Shown here piece by piece: positions 10,552 through 23,400 of a DNA stretch of 53,344 nt (the stretch's first letter is position 1; each line of letters opens with the position of its first letter). The notes below the pieces were generated by a model. It had not been told where the DNA came from. It searched no databases and was given only the letters and a program-made list of their open reading frames with translations. Made by a program: the position numbers and the translations under genes. Origin of the DNA: Symsagittifera roscoffensis (taxonomy: Eukaryota; Xenacoelomorpha; Acoela; Convolutidae); the NCBI RefSeq assembly GCF_963678635.1, contig NC_087068.1, positions 5,983,563 through 6,036,906 on the forward strand, given 5' to 3'.

Positions 10552-10910
10552 AACGAAGACATCTCTGAAGCAGAACAGTTGCAGTTGGACGCCGAGGATG
10601 AGTCCACTTCGGATCCCATTTCGCTGGTGCTTCCCGAGAAACGAGTGGGTAACATACACAAAGTGTCCTGTTCCTTCGTGCACGACTTCACTCTCGGCCC
10701 CACCCATCTGGGCTTCCTGAGACTGGAATGGTCCCACTTCCACACTAGTGAACGGAAGTCGGCCGAAGCCTTGGGAATTAGTTCACACGAGGTGGTGTGG
10801 CGGGAGTACATGTTGCCCCGAGAGGATGCCAGGTGGGAGGGGCAGGTGGAGAAGAGGGCTAAATTGGGTGGGGAGGAGAGCTCTTATCTGATTCCAGTCA
10901 CAATTCCAGG
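10552..10910 (+). CDS. FN3-repeat protein, exon F
   Basis: Enters in phase 0 and leaves in phase 2 at GT 10911. After an acidic linker it encodes a fourth FN3-like domain (GNIHKVSCSF, LRLEWSHFH, a helix-like insertion, EVVWREYMLP and YLIPVTIPG). The domain is interrupted by long charged loops and ends in exon G at IIEAQVVSTG. The insertion in the C-C' loop is unusually long for FN3. Confidence 0.75.
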
Positions 10911-11268
10911 GTAAAATTTTTTTAAACTGACATCTCGACGTTAATTTTTTTAACTATCGTGCCTCCTTTGGCGCTGCTGGAATTCTTTAAGCAATCCAGT
11001 CCATCGTTTTAAAACTTGACGTTTAGGCTTGCTTTCATCAAAATTTTGGGTATGTTCAAGTTTGGATCACAAATTTTTGACTACTTTGACTGTGCTCACT
11101 AGAGTTATGAAGATTTGTGAAAGACCTCGTCACTATTCACTACAAAACTTAAAGAAATACACCATGGAAATCAGTGGAAATGGAAGTATATAAAGGGAAT
11201 TAAAATTAAATAAAAAATTCAAACCTTTATTAATACTCGTTTGTTCAAACGTTTATTATGAATTTTAG
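10911..11268 (+). other. Intron F-G
   Basis: 358-base AT-rich intron with GT at 10911 and AG at 11267-11268. Nothing else seen. Confidence 0.7.
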
Positions 11269-11538
11269 AGGCATAATTGAAGCGCAAGTAGTCAGCACTG
11301 GGCGCACATCGTCGCGGAGCAGCGAAACAGTCTCTCTCCGGGTTCCGGCAGCCCCCGATGCCCCCCGGGTCACCCTGAAGAACATCACCCCTCATTCTAT
11401 CGTGATCGAGTGGGGGGAGCCGCGGTGTTATGGACCCAATTCCATTGCTGGCTACCAAGTGTTCCTGGACGGGAAAAAGGCGGGAAATGTGCTGAACAAA
11501 AGTTGTTTCAAGGCTCTCATTCCTTACAAAGCAAACAA
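11269..11538 (+). CDS. FN3-repeat protein, exon G
   Basis: Supplies one base to the split Gly codon of exon F, completes FN3 domain 4 (EAQVVSTGRTSSRSSETVSL) and starts domain 5: PDAPRVTLKNITPHSIVIEW, then IAGYQVFLDGKK and the E strand FKALIPYKAN. The donor is at 11539 (GTTAGT), phase 2. Exon H, 4.9 kb downstream, completes it with KYEVQVVALS in matching phase, which strongly supports the gene model across the long intron. Confidence 0.8.
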
Positions 11539-11558
11539 GTTAGTAATAAAAAGAGTAG

Positions 11559-11927
11559 CAGGGGTGGATCTATAGGATTTAAACAAAACTCGAAAAAGTT
11601 GTTCTTTTTTTCTTGGTCGACAAGAGCTCTCTCGAATCATTAACAAGATATTATTGTGGCCAATTTTTCTGTTTGGCAGGCGAACTTCTGTTTCAGGCAC
11701 TTTTTGGAAAAAGTTTGACCGAAATTCGCGTTTTTTTTTGCGCGCGCTCCCCATCAAAATGACTCTTTTTTGGCGCCAAAGGCGTTTGTAGAAAAAATTT
11801 AGAGACAGTCAGTCAAAAATGGAGGTCTTAAAATAGTAGCAAAGGGGGACCCAATCGGTCGGCAGTGTCGGGGGACCCAATCGGTCGAATGCCTGAGGAG
11901 TGGGGGCCCCCATTAAATCCGCTGCTG
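11559..11927 (+). mobile_element. hAT-type MITE, copy 2 (degenerate, 369 bp)
   Basis: Starts CAGGGGTGGATCTATAGG and ends TTAAATCCGCTGCTG, which is inverse to the start. It shares the GCGCGCTCCCC core and the GGCGCC...GGCG segment with copy 1. No convincing 8-bp duplication remains (AAGAGTAG versus ATGAAAAG). It starts only 20 bases after the exon G donor. Confidence 0.75.
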
Positions 11928-12826
11928 ATGAAAAGCGAGATATTTTTAATTTCTATTTTTTTTATCATTTAGTTTTTAATTTTTATGGTCTTCAAACTAT
12001 AGTTTTTTCGTTTTTTCCCTATTCGGTGCAACAATTAAATATGGATAAGTAAGATTTTTTCGAATACTTTGGTCACGTCCTGTCATATTACAAAATCTAA
12101 AATTAAAATGAATTTTCAAAGAAAAAAAAAGTTCTTGGAACATTGTTTTGCGCTCCTTAGTCGATTGTAGTGATTTAAAGCTCATCTTACAGCTTTTGCA
12201 GGCCTCGAATAGACAAAAATGGATCTGAGAAATGGATTGACCGACTGATGTTTCATTTATCCCAAATACAACAGGTGTCTGCTTTTTATGGTCTAAGCTC
12301 GGATTAAAAATCATAGGCCGACATGAATAAATTTCTTAAACCACACGGCAAAAAATAATTGAAACGCTTAATTTTCCCGTATATGGAAAAAAAGCTCGCT
12401 GTTGTTTGACTTTTATAGATCACAAAACGTTCATTGGAAAACCTCAGTTTACTGCAGTATCTTTCATTGATTGGATTTCCTTTGGAAGAGCCTTAAGAAA
12501 TCGTATTGTTTTATTGACCCTTGAATAAAAAAATTTCGACTCCTTAAACTTTTGGCTAAAATGCAGCGCATTCCTTGGACTTCCTACAAAACGTGGAATT
12601 GCAATGAAAAACCAACAGGGTAAGCCCCATTGTCATCTTCAAGGCAGCTTTAAACAATGATGAAATCTGTTCACAATGGTCAGGTGACACGTGACACCAT
12701 TCTCCAACTTTCAAAAAACTCCAAACATGAAAAATGAAGTTTTCAGTGCCACAAGAAGATTTGTGAAAAAAGCCGAATTTATTGGCTTTTGTCAAAAGTG
12801 TAAGCACAAAATAGCTTATTTTGAAA

Positions 12827-13135
12827 CAGGGGCGGATTTAGGGGGGGACGAGGGGGGCGGACGTCTTTTTTCTCTCAGCGATTCGACCCCCTGCCGACCC
12901 AAAATGTTTTTTTTGGTCAAAATGTTCTAAAAAGTGCCTACAAAACGCCTTTTTTGGCCTGTTTTTTCAAAATTTGGCCTGCGGCGCAGAAAATTTCAGA
13001 CCAAAACAGCGTCTTTTTGAGACCAAAACAGCTCGGAAAATCAATTCGGTCGACCTAAAATATAATGGTCAACAAAATTTTCGAAAATTTTTGAAAATCC
13101 GCTCCCCCCTCGAAAAAATCCTATATCCGCCCCTG
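12827..13135 (-). mobile_element. hAT-type MITE, copy 3 (309 bp)
   Basis: Inverse orientation to copy 1. Starts CAGGGGCGGATTTAGGGG and ends TATATCCGCCCCTG, with a perfect 8-bp duplication TTTTGAAA at 12819-12826 and 13136-13143. It is shorter than copy 1 by an internal deletion. Confidence 0.9.
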
Positions 13136-15477
13136 TTTTGAAACCCTGCCCTTCTATATTTTTCAACAATTTGACATTAGAGCTCGTTTTTGAACAGTTA
13201 TCGTCACCACAGCCCAAATTTGATTGCCTAAAAAGTGGAGATTTTTAATGCAAATTTTTGCATACAAAACATATATTTTAACGTTTCCTAATTTTTTCTT
13301 CAGGACTATGCATTTAAAAAATCCTATCTTGATCTTTCATTTTGTGCCTTTCACTAAAAAAAGTTAATAAGTGAGCCTCGAACTGCTAAGCTCCCAAGCT
13401 CGTCCTTCGAGACCTGGTTTTCTTCCTCAACACGTATTAAATGTGCCAATCTTATCATAACAACCTTGAATTTAACCTTTTTTCATGAATTGAGCTCAAA
13501 GAACTGTACAGTAGAACCAAAAGAAAAAGTAAACAAATTTCTTCTCATTTTCTAATGATCAATTGTTTAAAAAAATCATTACAAAAACAATGCAATGCTT
13601 AATAAGTTTATTAGGACTAATTTTCAGATTTCATAGTACCCTAAACACCTATTTTTTACTCAAATTTTTAGCTGAAGAAAATTTGAAAAGACTCATCTTG
13701 TATATAGTTATCAGGAACAATTTTTTGTGGTTGGGTTTTTCTGAAAATAGAGAACAATTTAAAAAAGACAAAATTTTTAATCTGTGGAATTTATTGAACA
13801 ATTAGAGTTGAAAGTATTAAGCATTTCTTCTAATTCCAAATCAAGGTTCTCAAAACAAGGCAGGTTGCATTCATTATTCTTGGTATTTAGGGACAATAAT
13901 TTTAATTGAAGTTTTAGAATGCAAAAATATGCAGTATAAAAAACTGTTTTCAGCAAAAAAAAACCATTCAGATTCAGTAAGTTTTCGATTTTTGAAACAA
14001 TAAATTTCAGAAAATGAAAAACTTTTATCATTTATTATACGCAGAGCTCCTTTTTGCAGTAAAAAAATGGTTTCAGGATTATTTCACGGCTTAAAGATGA
14101 TCAATCATACCATACTCTAAAAATTGTTTTTCAGAAACACAGTCTTTGCTGGGTTGCTTATTCGCTAGGTATTTGATTGAAGTTTTAAAATACGCAGGTT
14201 ATCGATCTATCACAGTTCTATTTTGAGATTGTTTTGTAAGTGCTGCTAGGCTCTGCTCGGAAACAGAGTTACGCTATTATAGACAGTAAAAAAACAGCGA
14301 ACCACCGTAGCTCAGTTGGAGGAATTTTAGAACGAATTTCAAATTTCCAAATTGCTTGAAACATTTACTTCCAAAAACTTAGTTTTTCCAGTGATTAAAA
14401 TTAATAGTTGACTTAACAAGCTGTTTATCAGGCCATGTTGATATAAGAAACATTTGAAAGTTCTCATTCAAAAATTATTTAGAATTATTTAAACATTCAA
14501 AAACTATTTAGAAACTTTCAATTAAAGTGTTTTGAGCCCATATTTATTTAAGTTTTTTTCTTTTAGGCATTTTTGGCGTTCAATTCAGCCCAGTCTTGAT
14601 CTTTGCATTTTAATGCAATTTCATGTCGAGTTGATGTCCAAAACTTCTGAAAATCAGTCAAGTGTTTTAAAAAAGGAAAAAGCAATTGTTTTTTTTTTTC
14701 ATGTAAAAAAGCTTTAAAAGTGGCGAACTGTTTTTCTCTTAGGTAAATAGGAGCTAACTTTTTGGCAAACAACTTTGCTGATTCGCCCACAATGATACGC
14801 GTACATAATTGTTCTTCACTGAATGTTTTTATTTGAAGCAAAAAATCACGCTGCCTTGTTTTAAATTGTAGTCAACATTTTTCTCAATCGAATCTGCCTA
14901 TTTAAATTAAGCATTTGTTTCAATTTGTTCATAAACAAGTTTGTGCAATGAATAAGATTGAAGTTTTATCATTAGTCGGCGATACATTTATGAAAAATTT
15001 TAATCAAAAAGTGAATTGAGGAAAATATTTAACAAAATGGGTAGAATTTTGGTGCTGGCAATCTTATGAAGATAAACTTTTTACGATTTGAATTTAAAAG
15101 GGAAAAAGCAAGTGGAAAAAGTTCATTAAGAAAATTGAAATCATTACTCAAAAAAATATTGATATTAAAGGGATTGAAAAATTCAAAAAAGTTTTGCCAT
15201 TTTCAAAAACATTTGAGCTTTATTAACTGAAAACTTTAAATCTCATTAGCTAGAAAGAAGTTGAAATTTTGAAAATCAATAGGAATGATCAAAAAAGTAA
15301 TGTATTCTACTTATTTGTCTATTGATTTTTTTGTATTTATTGCGAAACTTCTTTTTTTCCAAGCTAATTTTAAATTAAAAGTGATCATTTAAAGTGTTTG
15401 ATCAATTTGTAGCACTGGCACTTTTTTAGCATCTATTCTCGGTTTTATAAATTGCTAGTTTTTGTGAATTATTAAGC

Positions 15478-15545
15478 ATCCGTGCTGAGTGGTTCGTGCG
15501 TGAGACTTCAAACTCTAGGTCGCAGATCGATTCCGAGACTTAGCC
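15478..15545 (+). repeat. tRNA-like fossil (SINE head or tRNA pseudogene)
   Basis: CTGAGTGGTTCGTGCG resembles the D-arm/A-box of Leu/Ser-type tRNAs, and AGATCGATTCC (15524-15534) matches a B-box at 8 of 11 positions at suitable distance. The acceptor stem does not pair, so it is not a functional tRNA. Confidence 0.35.
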
Positions 15546-16388
15546 GAGTTTTTACTAATTTGAGCCTTATTTCTTCCTTTTCTTATCGCATTTCGGAGAA
15601 CTGCTTTTTGTTGTGTTCTCCCGAGTGTTTGCAAAACTTAGCTTAGCTTCTATGTAAAAATTTTTTTTGAATTTAAAGCTCATACTTTGGAAATTTTTTT
15701 AAAGTTTTTTTTGAATGCAGCTTCTGCAATTTGTGAACTCGAGCTATTATGCCATGGACTTAAAGAGGTTTCTGGTCTTCAATGAAAAAGAAATTGGGTT
15801 TGTCCTGTTTATATGGTTGAAGAGACGAGTCTATTGTTATCATTGCTGTCATTACTACTCCAAATAATTTTGCCCAAGCTATTTTTCAGTTCGCACAAAA
15901 ATTTTTGCAATCTTTTCTGCTGGGGGACAAACTCAAATTGGTGAAATGAAGGAGGTTTTCAATGATCCGCTATATCACAAAACTCAATACAGTTTACTTC
16001 GTCAACAAAATCACGATTGGTTGTCATATGCTGTAGGCAATTGCCTGTAGTGTCTTCACTTTTGCCCTATTTTTTTTGGTTGTATTTAAGACAAACCTTG
16101 AGATTGATAGTTAAACTTTTGTTATTTTTTAGGGCAATGTGTTTGTTTTTTGAGCTTCTTATTTTTTGGCAATTATAGACAAATGTGACAATAAAAGCAT
16201 TAGTTCATTAGTCTAATTTGAAAAAAAAAATTTAGAATTGATATTTTGGGGAAAGTGTTTCTTTCGAAATAACTGCACACGATTGACTTCACGAGCAAAA
16301 TGGATTTAATGCGTTTAACTACATTGCCTTTTTTGTGAATTGGAAACTGCTGGTCCTACAATTGATCTAGGTGCACCTTGTGTCTTAG

Positions 16389-16670
16389 AAAATACGAAGT
16401 GCAGGTCGTGGCGCTCAGCTCCAACAGCGATTTCCGAGACTCCAAACCCTCTGACGTCATCTTAGTGTCCACCTATCCGAACGACATATCAGCCGACCAA
16501 CCAGAGAACAGCAACACACCGAACGCTAATCGCGATGACGTCATTAGATCCAATGAATCGGCTGGGGGCAGTGAACTCGGACAGATCACGAGGAGTGACG
16601 AATGTGGAGTTGACAGTCGTGTCCATAACCGACTGCTCCATTTCAGTCGAGATGAAGCTCCTCGGCAAAG
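16389..16670 (+). CDS. FN3-repeat protein, exon H (frame shift inside)
   Basis: Begins with one base completing the Lys codon of exon G, then KYEVQVVALSSNSDFRDSK, the F-G strands of FN3 domain 5. It continues as a polar linker. From about 16590 the FN3 start TNVELTVVSITDCSISVEM lies one frame over. The exon end (GT at 16671) matches the phase of exon I only in that second frame, so one surplus base somewhere between about 16480 and 16600 is the simplest explanation. A sequencing or assembly indel, a true mutation, or an unseen tiny intron are all possible. Confidence 0.65.
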
Positions 16671-16963
16671 GTGCGAATGAACGAACGAATCATGGAGCAC
16701 TAATTTAGTCTTCAGCGCCATGTTTTGTTTACTTCTCAGTTTAATTTCCAGATGCCGAGCATAAAAGTTAATAAAAGTTAATAGAAACTCATTAGCAAAC
16801 ATCGTATGAAACAAACTTATTTATGCTAAATTGAGCTATAACTTTGTTTCGAAGATGTAGTGTTCGCTGTCGTCTTATGCTATGGCCTTCATGGAAATCG
16901 TGCAAATTTCTAACTGGCAATCATATGATTGCAAGCTTCACTGCCACAAGAATGTCGTTTCAG

Positions 16964-17144
16964 GTCTGAAGGTGTCCGAATACAGGGTGGAGTGGAACTC
17001 TATATCCGGCGGGGAGAGCGGAGGGGGGCACTCTGCGACTGAAGCCCAGCCAGACCCATTTCAGTCTGGAGGGACTCAGGTCTGGCACCAATCACTTTCT
17101 GGCGGGTGGTGGGCGTGAACAGAGCGGGCGAGGGTGTTGCCAGG
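16964..17144 (+). CDS. FN3-repeat protein, exon I (cut by gap, shifted frames)
   Basis: Acceptor CGTTTCAG. Two bases complete the Gly codon of exon H, then LKVSEYRVEWNSI, the C-C' strands of FN3 domain 6. The later strands are found in the two other frames: FSLEGLRSGT, and then FWRVVGVNRAGEG, the typical F-G strands. Two further +1 shifts therefore lie between about 17035 and 17095. The exon runs into the N gap at 17145. Low base quality beside a gap is the likeliest cause. Confidence 0.6.
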
Positions 17145-17344
17145 NNNNNNNNNNNNNNNNNNNNNNNNNNNNNNNNNNNNNNNNNNNNNNNNNNNNNNNN
17201 NNNNNNNNNNNNNNNNNNNNNNNNNNNNNNNNNNNNNNNNNNNNNNNNNNNNNNNNNNNNNNNNNNNNNNNNNNNNNNNNNNNNNNNNNNNNNNNNNNNN
17301 NNNNNNNNNNNNNNNNNNNNNNNNNNNNNNNNNNNNNNNNNNNN
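17145..17344. other. Assembly gap (200 N)
   Basis: Exactly 200 unknown bases, probably a scaffold gap of arbitrary size. Confidence 0.99.
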
Positions 17345-17417
17345 CGACCCGCTCAGAATTGCTATATATTGGAAATGAAACCATCAGTTCCAATATATAG
17401 CAATTTTGAGCGAGTCG
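17345..17417. repeat. 30-bp inverted repeat beside the gap
   Basis: Arms 17345-17374 and 17388-17417 are inverse with two mismatches and a 13-base loop. It touches the gap edge, so it may be a chimeric sequencing product or the end of a larger palindrome hidden in the gap. Confidence 0.8.
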
Positions 17418-20400
17418 AAACTATTCGTCAACTTTTCAATCAACATTTTAAAAAGTGACCCTGAGGCGTTATTAAAAAAAACTATCGGCGAATACAAATA
17501 TTGATAAATAGTGTGAAAATGTTTTTTTTTGGATAGGGAGTGGCCATCCTCCTTAAACCTAGAACTGGTATCTACTAACCCTTTTATATTAAAAAAGTTT
17601 CTTGATAAATTTTTAGCTTTTTTTTTCGAGGGTTATTTTTCCTCTGCATTGCGATTGATCGTAAATTGTTTTCTCGAAGCAAGCAGTGGATCTTTTTCTG
17701 CCCTAGAGTATGAGGACCAATTGTTTAAAATTTCAAAAAGTTCGTATCTCAATTTTTGCCAAAAGTTGTGCATTTTGAGCCGCACTTGTTAAGTAAGTGA
17801 TTGTTTGCAAGCATTCAAAAAAGCTCACGTTTGTCCCTTATCAAAAAAAATTTGATTTTCTTTTTTTTCTTAGTTCTGAACAAATTTATTGAACTTTTCA
17901 GTTTTTTTTTAAACTGACGCTCGAAGTTGAATCAAACTAAAATGAAGCCCGCCAATTGGTCCAAATAGTGCGTTAGCAAACAAACTGAGAAAAAATATCA
18001 TTTATTGTTCAACGAAAACTACTTCAGCAGGTTTAGATGCAGTTGGAGCGTTGTTGGCTCTGAATTGATACAATCAGTCTTGATCATCAATGAGTCATGA
18101 TTGCTTTTTTGCTTCAGTGGTGAAAAAAAGTATGCAAATTTACAAAAAACTTCGAATAAATGATTTAATTATTGGTTGTAATGAATTTTGCTTTAATCAA
18201 ATTTTATTCTCTATTTCTATTTTGTACAACCATTAACAAAACCTTTAAATGCTACTTTTCTTCTGTTTATTACAAAGAAATCATATACGCTGGAATCCCT
18301 TATAGGCGAAGGAGCGAATGGTTGAAATTAAAAATCAGCCAATCAGATTTCAGTATTCCAAAATCTGGAAAGAAAGCGTGAACTCAAAGAAAGTAATATT
18401 GGGGACTTAATATTAAAATAAAAACGGCAAAAATCAACAACATTTTCAAATTATCACTGACTGCTGGCGAATTGGAAGAAGATTCTTATTTCATAGGCTT
18501 CGTTTTGAAAGAAGCAAATCTTGGAGCAAATCTCGTTATAAAATAAGCACATCTCGTTATAAAAGAAGCAAATCTTGTTTTTGTTTTCGATCCATCGCCC
18601 ATGAGTATTTTGCCCGTTCGGAACTTCGCCCATGAGAATAGCCCCCATTATATACAGAATATAGACGGGCTGTATAAGGATTTATAAAGGTTATTTACAT
18701 ATTATGCACAGATTGTATTTTTGTTATGATAAACTGAAGAAAAGTATGCTTCTCAATTGATTGTTTCCTGTTGATTTTTAATTGAAAAGAAGTTTTTTAA
18801 GAAAATTGAAAGTGAATATCTTGCAGAAAAATTTAGCTGTGCTAAAAATTTGATCATAGGATTGACATTTGAAAAAGTTTCGCAAAAATATTTTTTTTTT
18901 CTATTGAAGTTACTCTAAGATCGCAAAAGTTTTGATTTGCGGAGAAACAACCCTGCTCAAGTTACTTTGTCTGGCTCTAACACTGACAAATAATTTTCTT
19001 AGTATATTTTTTGGTTAGGTTTTTTGGCAAAAGCAATCATCAGTTTAAGTTTGATGGTTAAAATTAATTTTTATTTACTGTAATAGATTTTTTTCAGGAT
19101 AATCGATTTTATAGAGTTAAATGCAAATCATCTGAAAATCATTCACAAATTTTAATTTTTTTAAAGATTAAACATAGGTTATGCACAGAGTATTTACAAG
19201 TTTCAAGCAATTAAAAGGAATAAGACATTACAATTAGCAAATTTTAGTTTTGGTGAAAATGAATGCTTTCTATCTGTATAAAAAAAATTTCGTAAAATGA
19301 ATAAAAATAAATTGTTTCTTTTTTATGTTAATCTGTAAATTTTTCTGTATATAATGGATATTAAACTTTTTTACAGCGTGTTTGCACAATGATTTGTTTT
19401 TATTCTGTGAACAGTTTTTCATCCTGAATAAGTTCGTTTCAGAGTCACCGCTTTGACTCTGAAAACTAACTTTGAAAAAATGATATATAAATAAATCACA
19501 AAAATAAACTATGGTAAAAAAAAGCAATAATCGGTTCACTACATATACAGGATAGTCGACAACAGTAGCACAGAATGTTCCGACCTTAGTCTATGAGAAA
19601 TAACAAAAAATAATCTGAAATGTTAAAAGGATCTGACGTAAAAATGTTAAAATGTATTTTAAGCATATTGGACAGTCATAGTAAAACAAGCAAATTGGAC
19701 AAAAAAATTTTTTTAAAAAGACTAGAAAAACAAAAAAAAACAATATGCAAAGTTTTTGTTTTCCAAAATGGCGCTAAAAAACTTTAAAAACTAATTTAAA
19801 TGCTTAAAGTTAAGTTTTTGGGGCTCAAATAAAGCAGAAATAAGCTCCTTAAAGCCTGCTCGCTTGCTTTATCTTCTTGTAGCTGAGATGAAAATCAAAA
19901 TTTCAAACCAGTTTTTCTCAATTCTTAGCAATTTTTTTGTTAAATGTTAATGTCGTTCAGATCACGACTGAAAGGGGTTCAATTTGGTATATCAGGCGCC
20001 CATTTCGATTATTTTGTGATACCTGATCTTTCGTTGAAAACAAAAAAGCAAAAAAAATAAACAACAAGGATAGCCAGTTATTGTGCAAGTAGCACAGAAT
20101 TTTCCGACCATAGTCTTAAGCAAAGTACAAAATTTTTTCAAATTGTTATCGTTTTTTTTTCGGCCGGGTGTGATAAAATAAGCTGAAGAAAAAACTGGGG
20201 ATTAGATATATTTGACAGTAATAGTAATATAAGCAAATTGAGAAATTATTTTTTTTCTAGAAAAATTACTAGAAAAACGAAGATTTTTTTTTTTAATTCG
20301 ATATTTTTTTCCAGTTTTTTTTATTCCAAAAAGGCCCTAAACTACACGAAGTAATCTAAAGTTACTCAAGAAAAACTAAGTTTCTACGTTTTAAATTAGG

Positions 20401-23400
20401 CTATTGTACGCTTTAAAGCAATTAAAAAAAGACTGCCCGCTCGCTTTATTTACTCGAAATAAGACGAAGAATCACAAATTTCAAAACGTTTTTCCTCGAC
20501 ACTGGGATTTTTTTTCAATTTTTTAAATTTGCGTGGAAAACAAAAAGAAAAAAACTAAAACACACCAAAAACAATGTTCCTCCCCATTTTCAATGGTCCA
20601 ACAAAAAACTAAAACACACCCGAATGCAAAGAAAATTCCTCGGCGTTTTCAAATATCTTGGATATGAAAGTTTGCAACGTTCGATAACCGTGTAACATAT
20701 TGGGATCTTTTTCTCTCTTTGCTTGTTGTTTTTACCCGACTTGAAAACAGTTTGCTTTTATTGAGTTGTCTAACGTCGAATTATTTGCAGTAGTCTTTTT
20801 TATCTGTGCATTTATGACTAGTGTTGATTCCCAGTGCAATATCCACAATTTCGCCTTCTTCTATTTTCAAAGTGTTTCTTTTCTAAATCGTTGACTTCGT
20901 TCAAGGAAATTGAGGAAATCAGTTTGTTTGAAGAGGAAGCTCAATTGCCTATATTACTGTTGGACCATTTTGATTTGATTCCCTCATAACATCTGAAGAA
21001 GAAAAAATCTAAATGAGAATCAAAATGCTAGGTTTATAGATCCTTCTTCTGCTCAAGTTTCCTCTATTTCATTCAAAACTACCATTGGCTGTAAAATCAA
21101 AACTTTTTAAATTTTGTTTCTGAACGGAAATGGATGTTCGAATTGCAAATTTGGAGTTTGAAAAACTTTAAGGCAGATGTTTTTGATAAGGTGTTTTCAA
21201 TAACCGTGGCTATTTTTATCTTTCTTTTATTTTTATTGTCACACTGTTGCTTTTTTGTTCACGTCTTGAGTTCTTGGTGTTTCTTGATGCCAGAATTGTA
21301 GATTTTCTCGGGTATGTAACAAAGCTTATGATGACGATGATTTACGATGGTCGAATTTTGATCTAGACCCTATTATACTTTCTATAATGATGGGTTTGTT
21401 TCAACCGTCCTTTGCCCAAAGAAACATGAATGTACAAAAAGCCATACAAAAGAGGAAATATGCTTTTGTGGTGATGTCTGTACGATGCCTAAACTGAAAC
21501 AATTATTGGAATTATCGATTATTGAATAATTAATAGAGCGAAACTGATATAGCATTTGTTCAGCTCTGCTAAATGAATGAACACAATTAAATAGCTCCGG
21601 GCTGATTTCATGCAGGGTAAAAAAATACCCCGCCCTTTCAGTAATAAGCAATAGTTCCCATCCTGTCTATTGAAATTGGATACTTATACCCAGGAGAGCA
21701 GAGTTCCAATTACTTCTGTGAAACTATTTTTGACTCCGATAATCACTTTTGATGAAGCGCTGCAGCTAGCTTAGACACACAACAAAATTGGAAGAAGAAA
21801 AACAGAACCCCCTCCCCTCCCCCTGTGAAACATGTCTACCCCTCTTTTCTGCCTCTTTGATCGAATCATGTCTTATGTCAGCTACAAAATACGTTATTTG
21901 CACTTTTATTTGCCCGTTGGAGTACGAATTAAAACACGTGTGTTAAATGACACCCTAACTTCTAACAGTCATAAAACTTGATAAATAGCTTGCAGGTTTA
22001 AATCGTAAAATGGGTTTGCTATTGTTTCCAGATTGAAACGATTGTTCTATACTCATGTACAATCACCAAATATCGGACCACCAATTGGTACCAAAAACAA
22101 AAAAATATAAGAAACAGCCAGTTCAAGTGACCTCGCCAAGTTCTGATTTTCCAAAAAGTTAATAATATCAAATCGACGCATCCAACTTCAAAGCAAGCTG
22201 GTTCAGATCACAGTTTAGCTTAAGTAAATTTCGAAAAAAGATTAGTGGGCAAAATTGTCAGTGAAATTTATTCGGTTCAATTTTTATCAATTTCCCACTC
22301 GGTCAAAGTTTAATTGGCCGGAAATTGTTTCGGGTCAAACCGGATATTTGTTTCTCTTTCCATTGTGTGTTATTAAGTTCACAGAAAAGCAATTGCTTGA
22401 AAAATATCACCAGTTTATGAAAACATAAATATTATTATATGCAGCAGGCTATATTCAACTAAAGTTTATCAGTGTTGGTCACGCAAAAAAGTAAAAGAAT
22501 ACTGCAAAAAAAGAATTTGCTTTTTATACAAAGTTCAGACAATTTTTTTGTTGGAAGTTTTCTGATACAAACTTAATCTCAAAGAAAAATTGGTTAAGTT
22601 TCATAGTTTTTGATTACTTGTCTCCCTAATCTTTGATCGTTTCTTGTTTTTTCGAAAGGAAAATAATGGAAAATTTGTGCTTGATTTGTCTCTTTTTGTT
22701 CCGACTTTTGTAACGAAAGTAATGGAATATTTGTGCCCGAGGTGGTTTTTTTCAGATAGACAAATTTCTACTTTTGAACTAGACATTTTTGACGGATTTT
22801 CAAAATACCATTTTAAAGATATTGTTTTCCTGGGCTTAAATTTGAAAAGATATCTTACCTATGATCATTTTTCGTAAAGTTATGGGATTTAAAGATTGCC
22901 ATTTCGGCCGATTTGGAGCAACCAACGCCCGATATATTTTGCACTTTTAAAGCGTAAGCGAAGATTTAATCCGTCTTAGAAATTGTTCCATTTTCGTTGA
23001 TGGAAGTATATTTGCCATAATTGAGTTGTTAATAGGAGCAAAATTTATCACTTTGTACTCAATATGGCGTTTGGGGAGATAATTTTCACAATTTTTTTTT
23101 AATTTTCTTTTTATTTTCATTACTTTTATTTTTTTCTTGTTATTACTGCTCTATATACCTTAAAATGCAGTCGGAACTTTCAAGGATTTGCCCTGATACG
23201 AGTAGTCGTGTGTTATTATCGGAACGAACGTTTCAATTTTGTGAATAAAATTTTCTACTGAGTTATTGTAAGCCATCAATCAATTTTTGTAAAGCTGCTA
23301 TAATGGTTTGAACTGAAAGTCTTTGCCACATAAAAATATATAAATATATTGAGCAACAAGTTTCCTTTTTATCGCGCGAGCGGCCAATTAATTTGTCTCG

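Larger units (their letters stand above)
11539..16388 (+). other. Intron G-H (4.85 kb)
   Basis: AT-rich intron with donor 11539 and acceptor AG at 16387-16388. It contains two hAT MITEs (11559-11927, 12827-13135), a tRNA-like fossil (15478-15545) and an isolated A-box-like stretch near 14307 (GTAGCTCAGTTGG). Other short frames look non-coding. Confidence 0.65.

Noticed and set aside
14300-14335. A-box-like sequence as a tRNA gene
   Set aside because: No B-box and no cloverleaf downstream.
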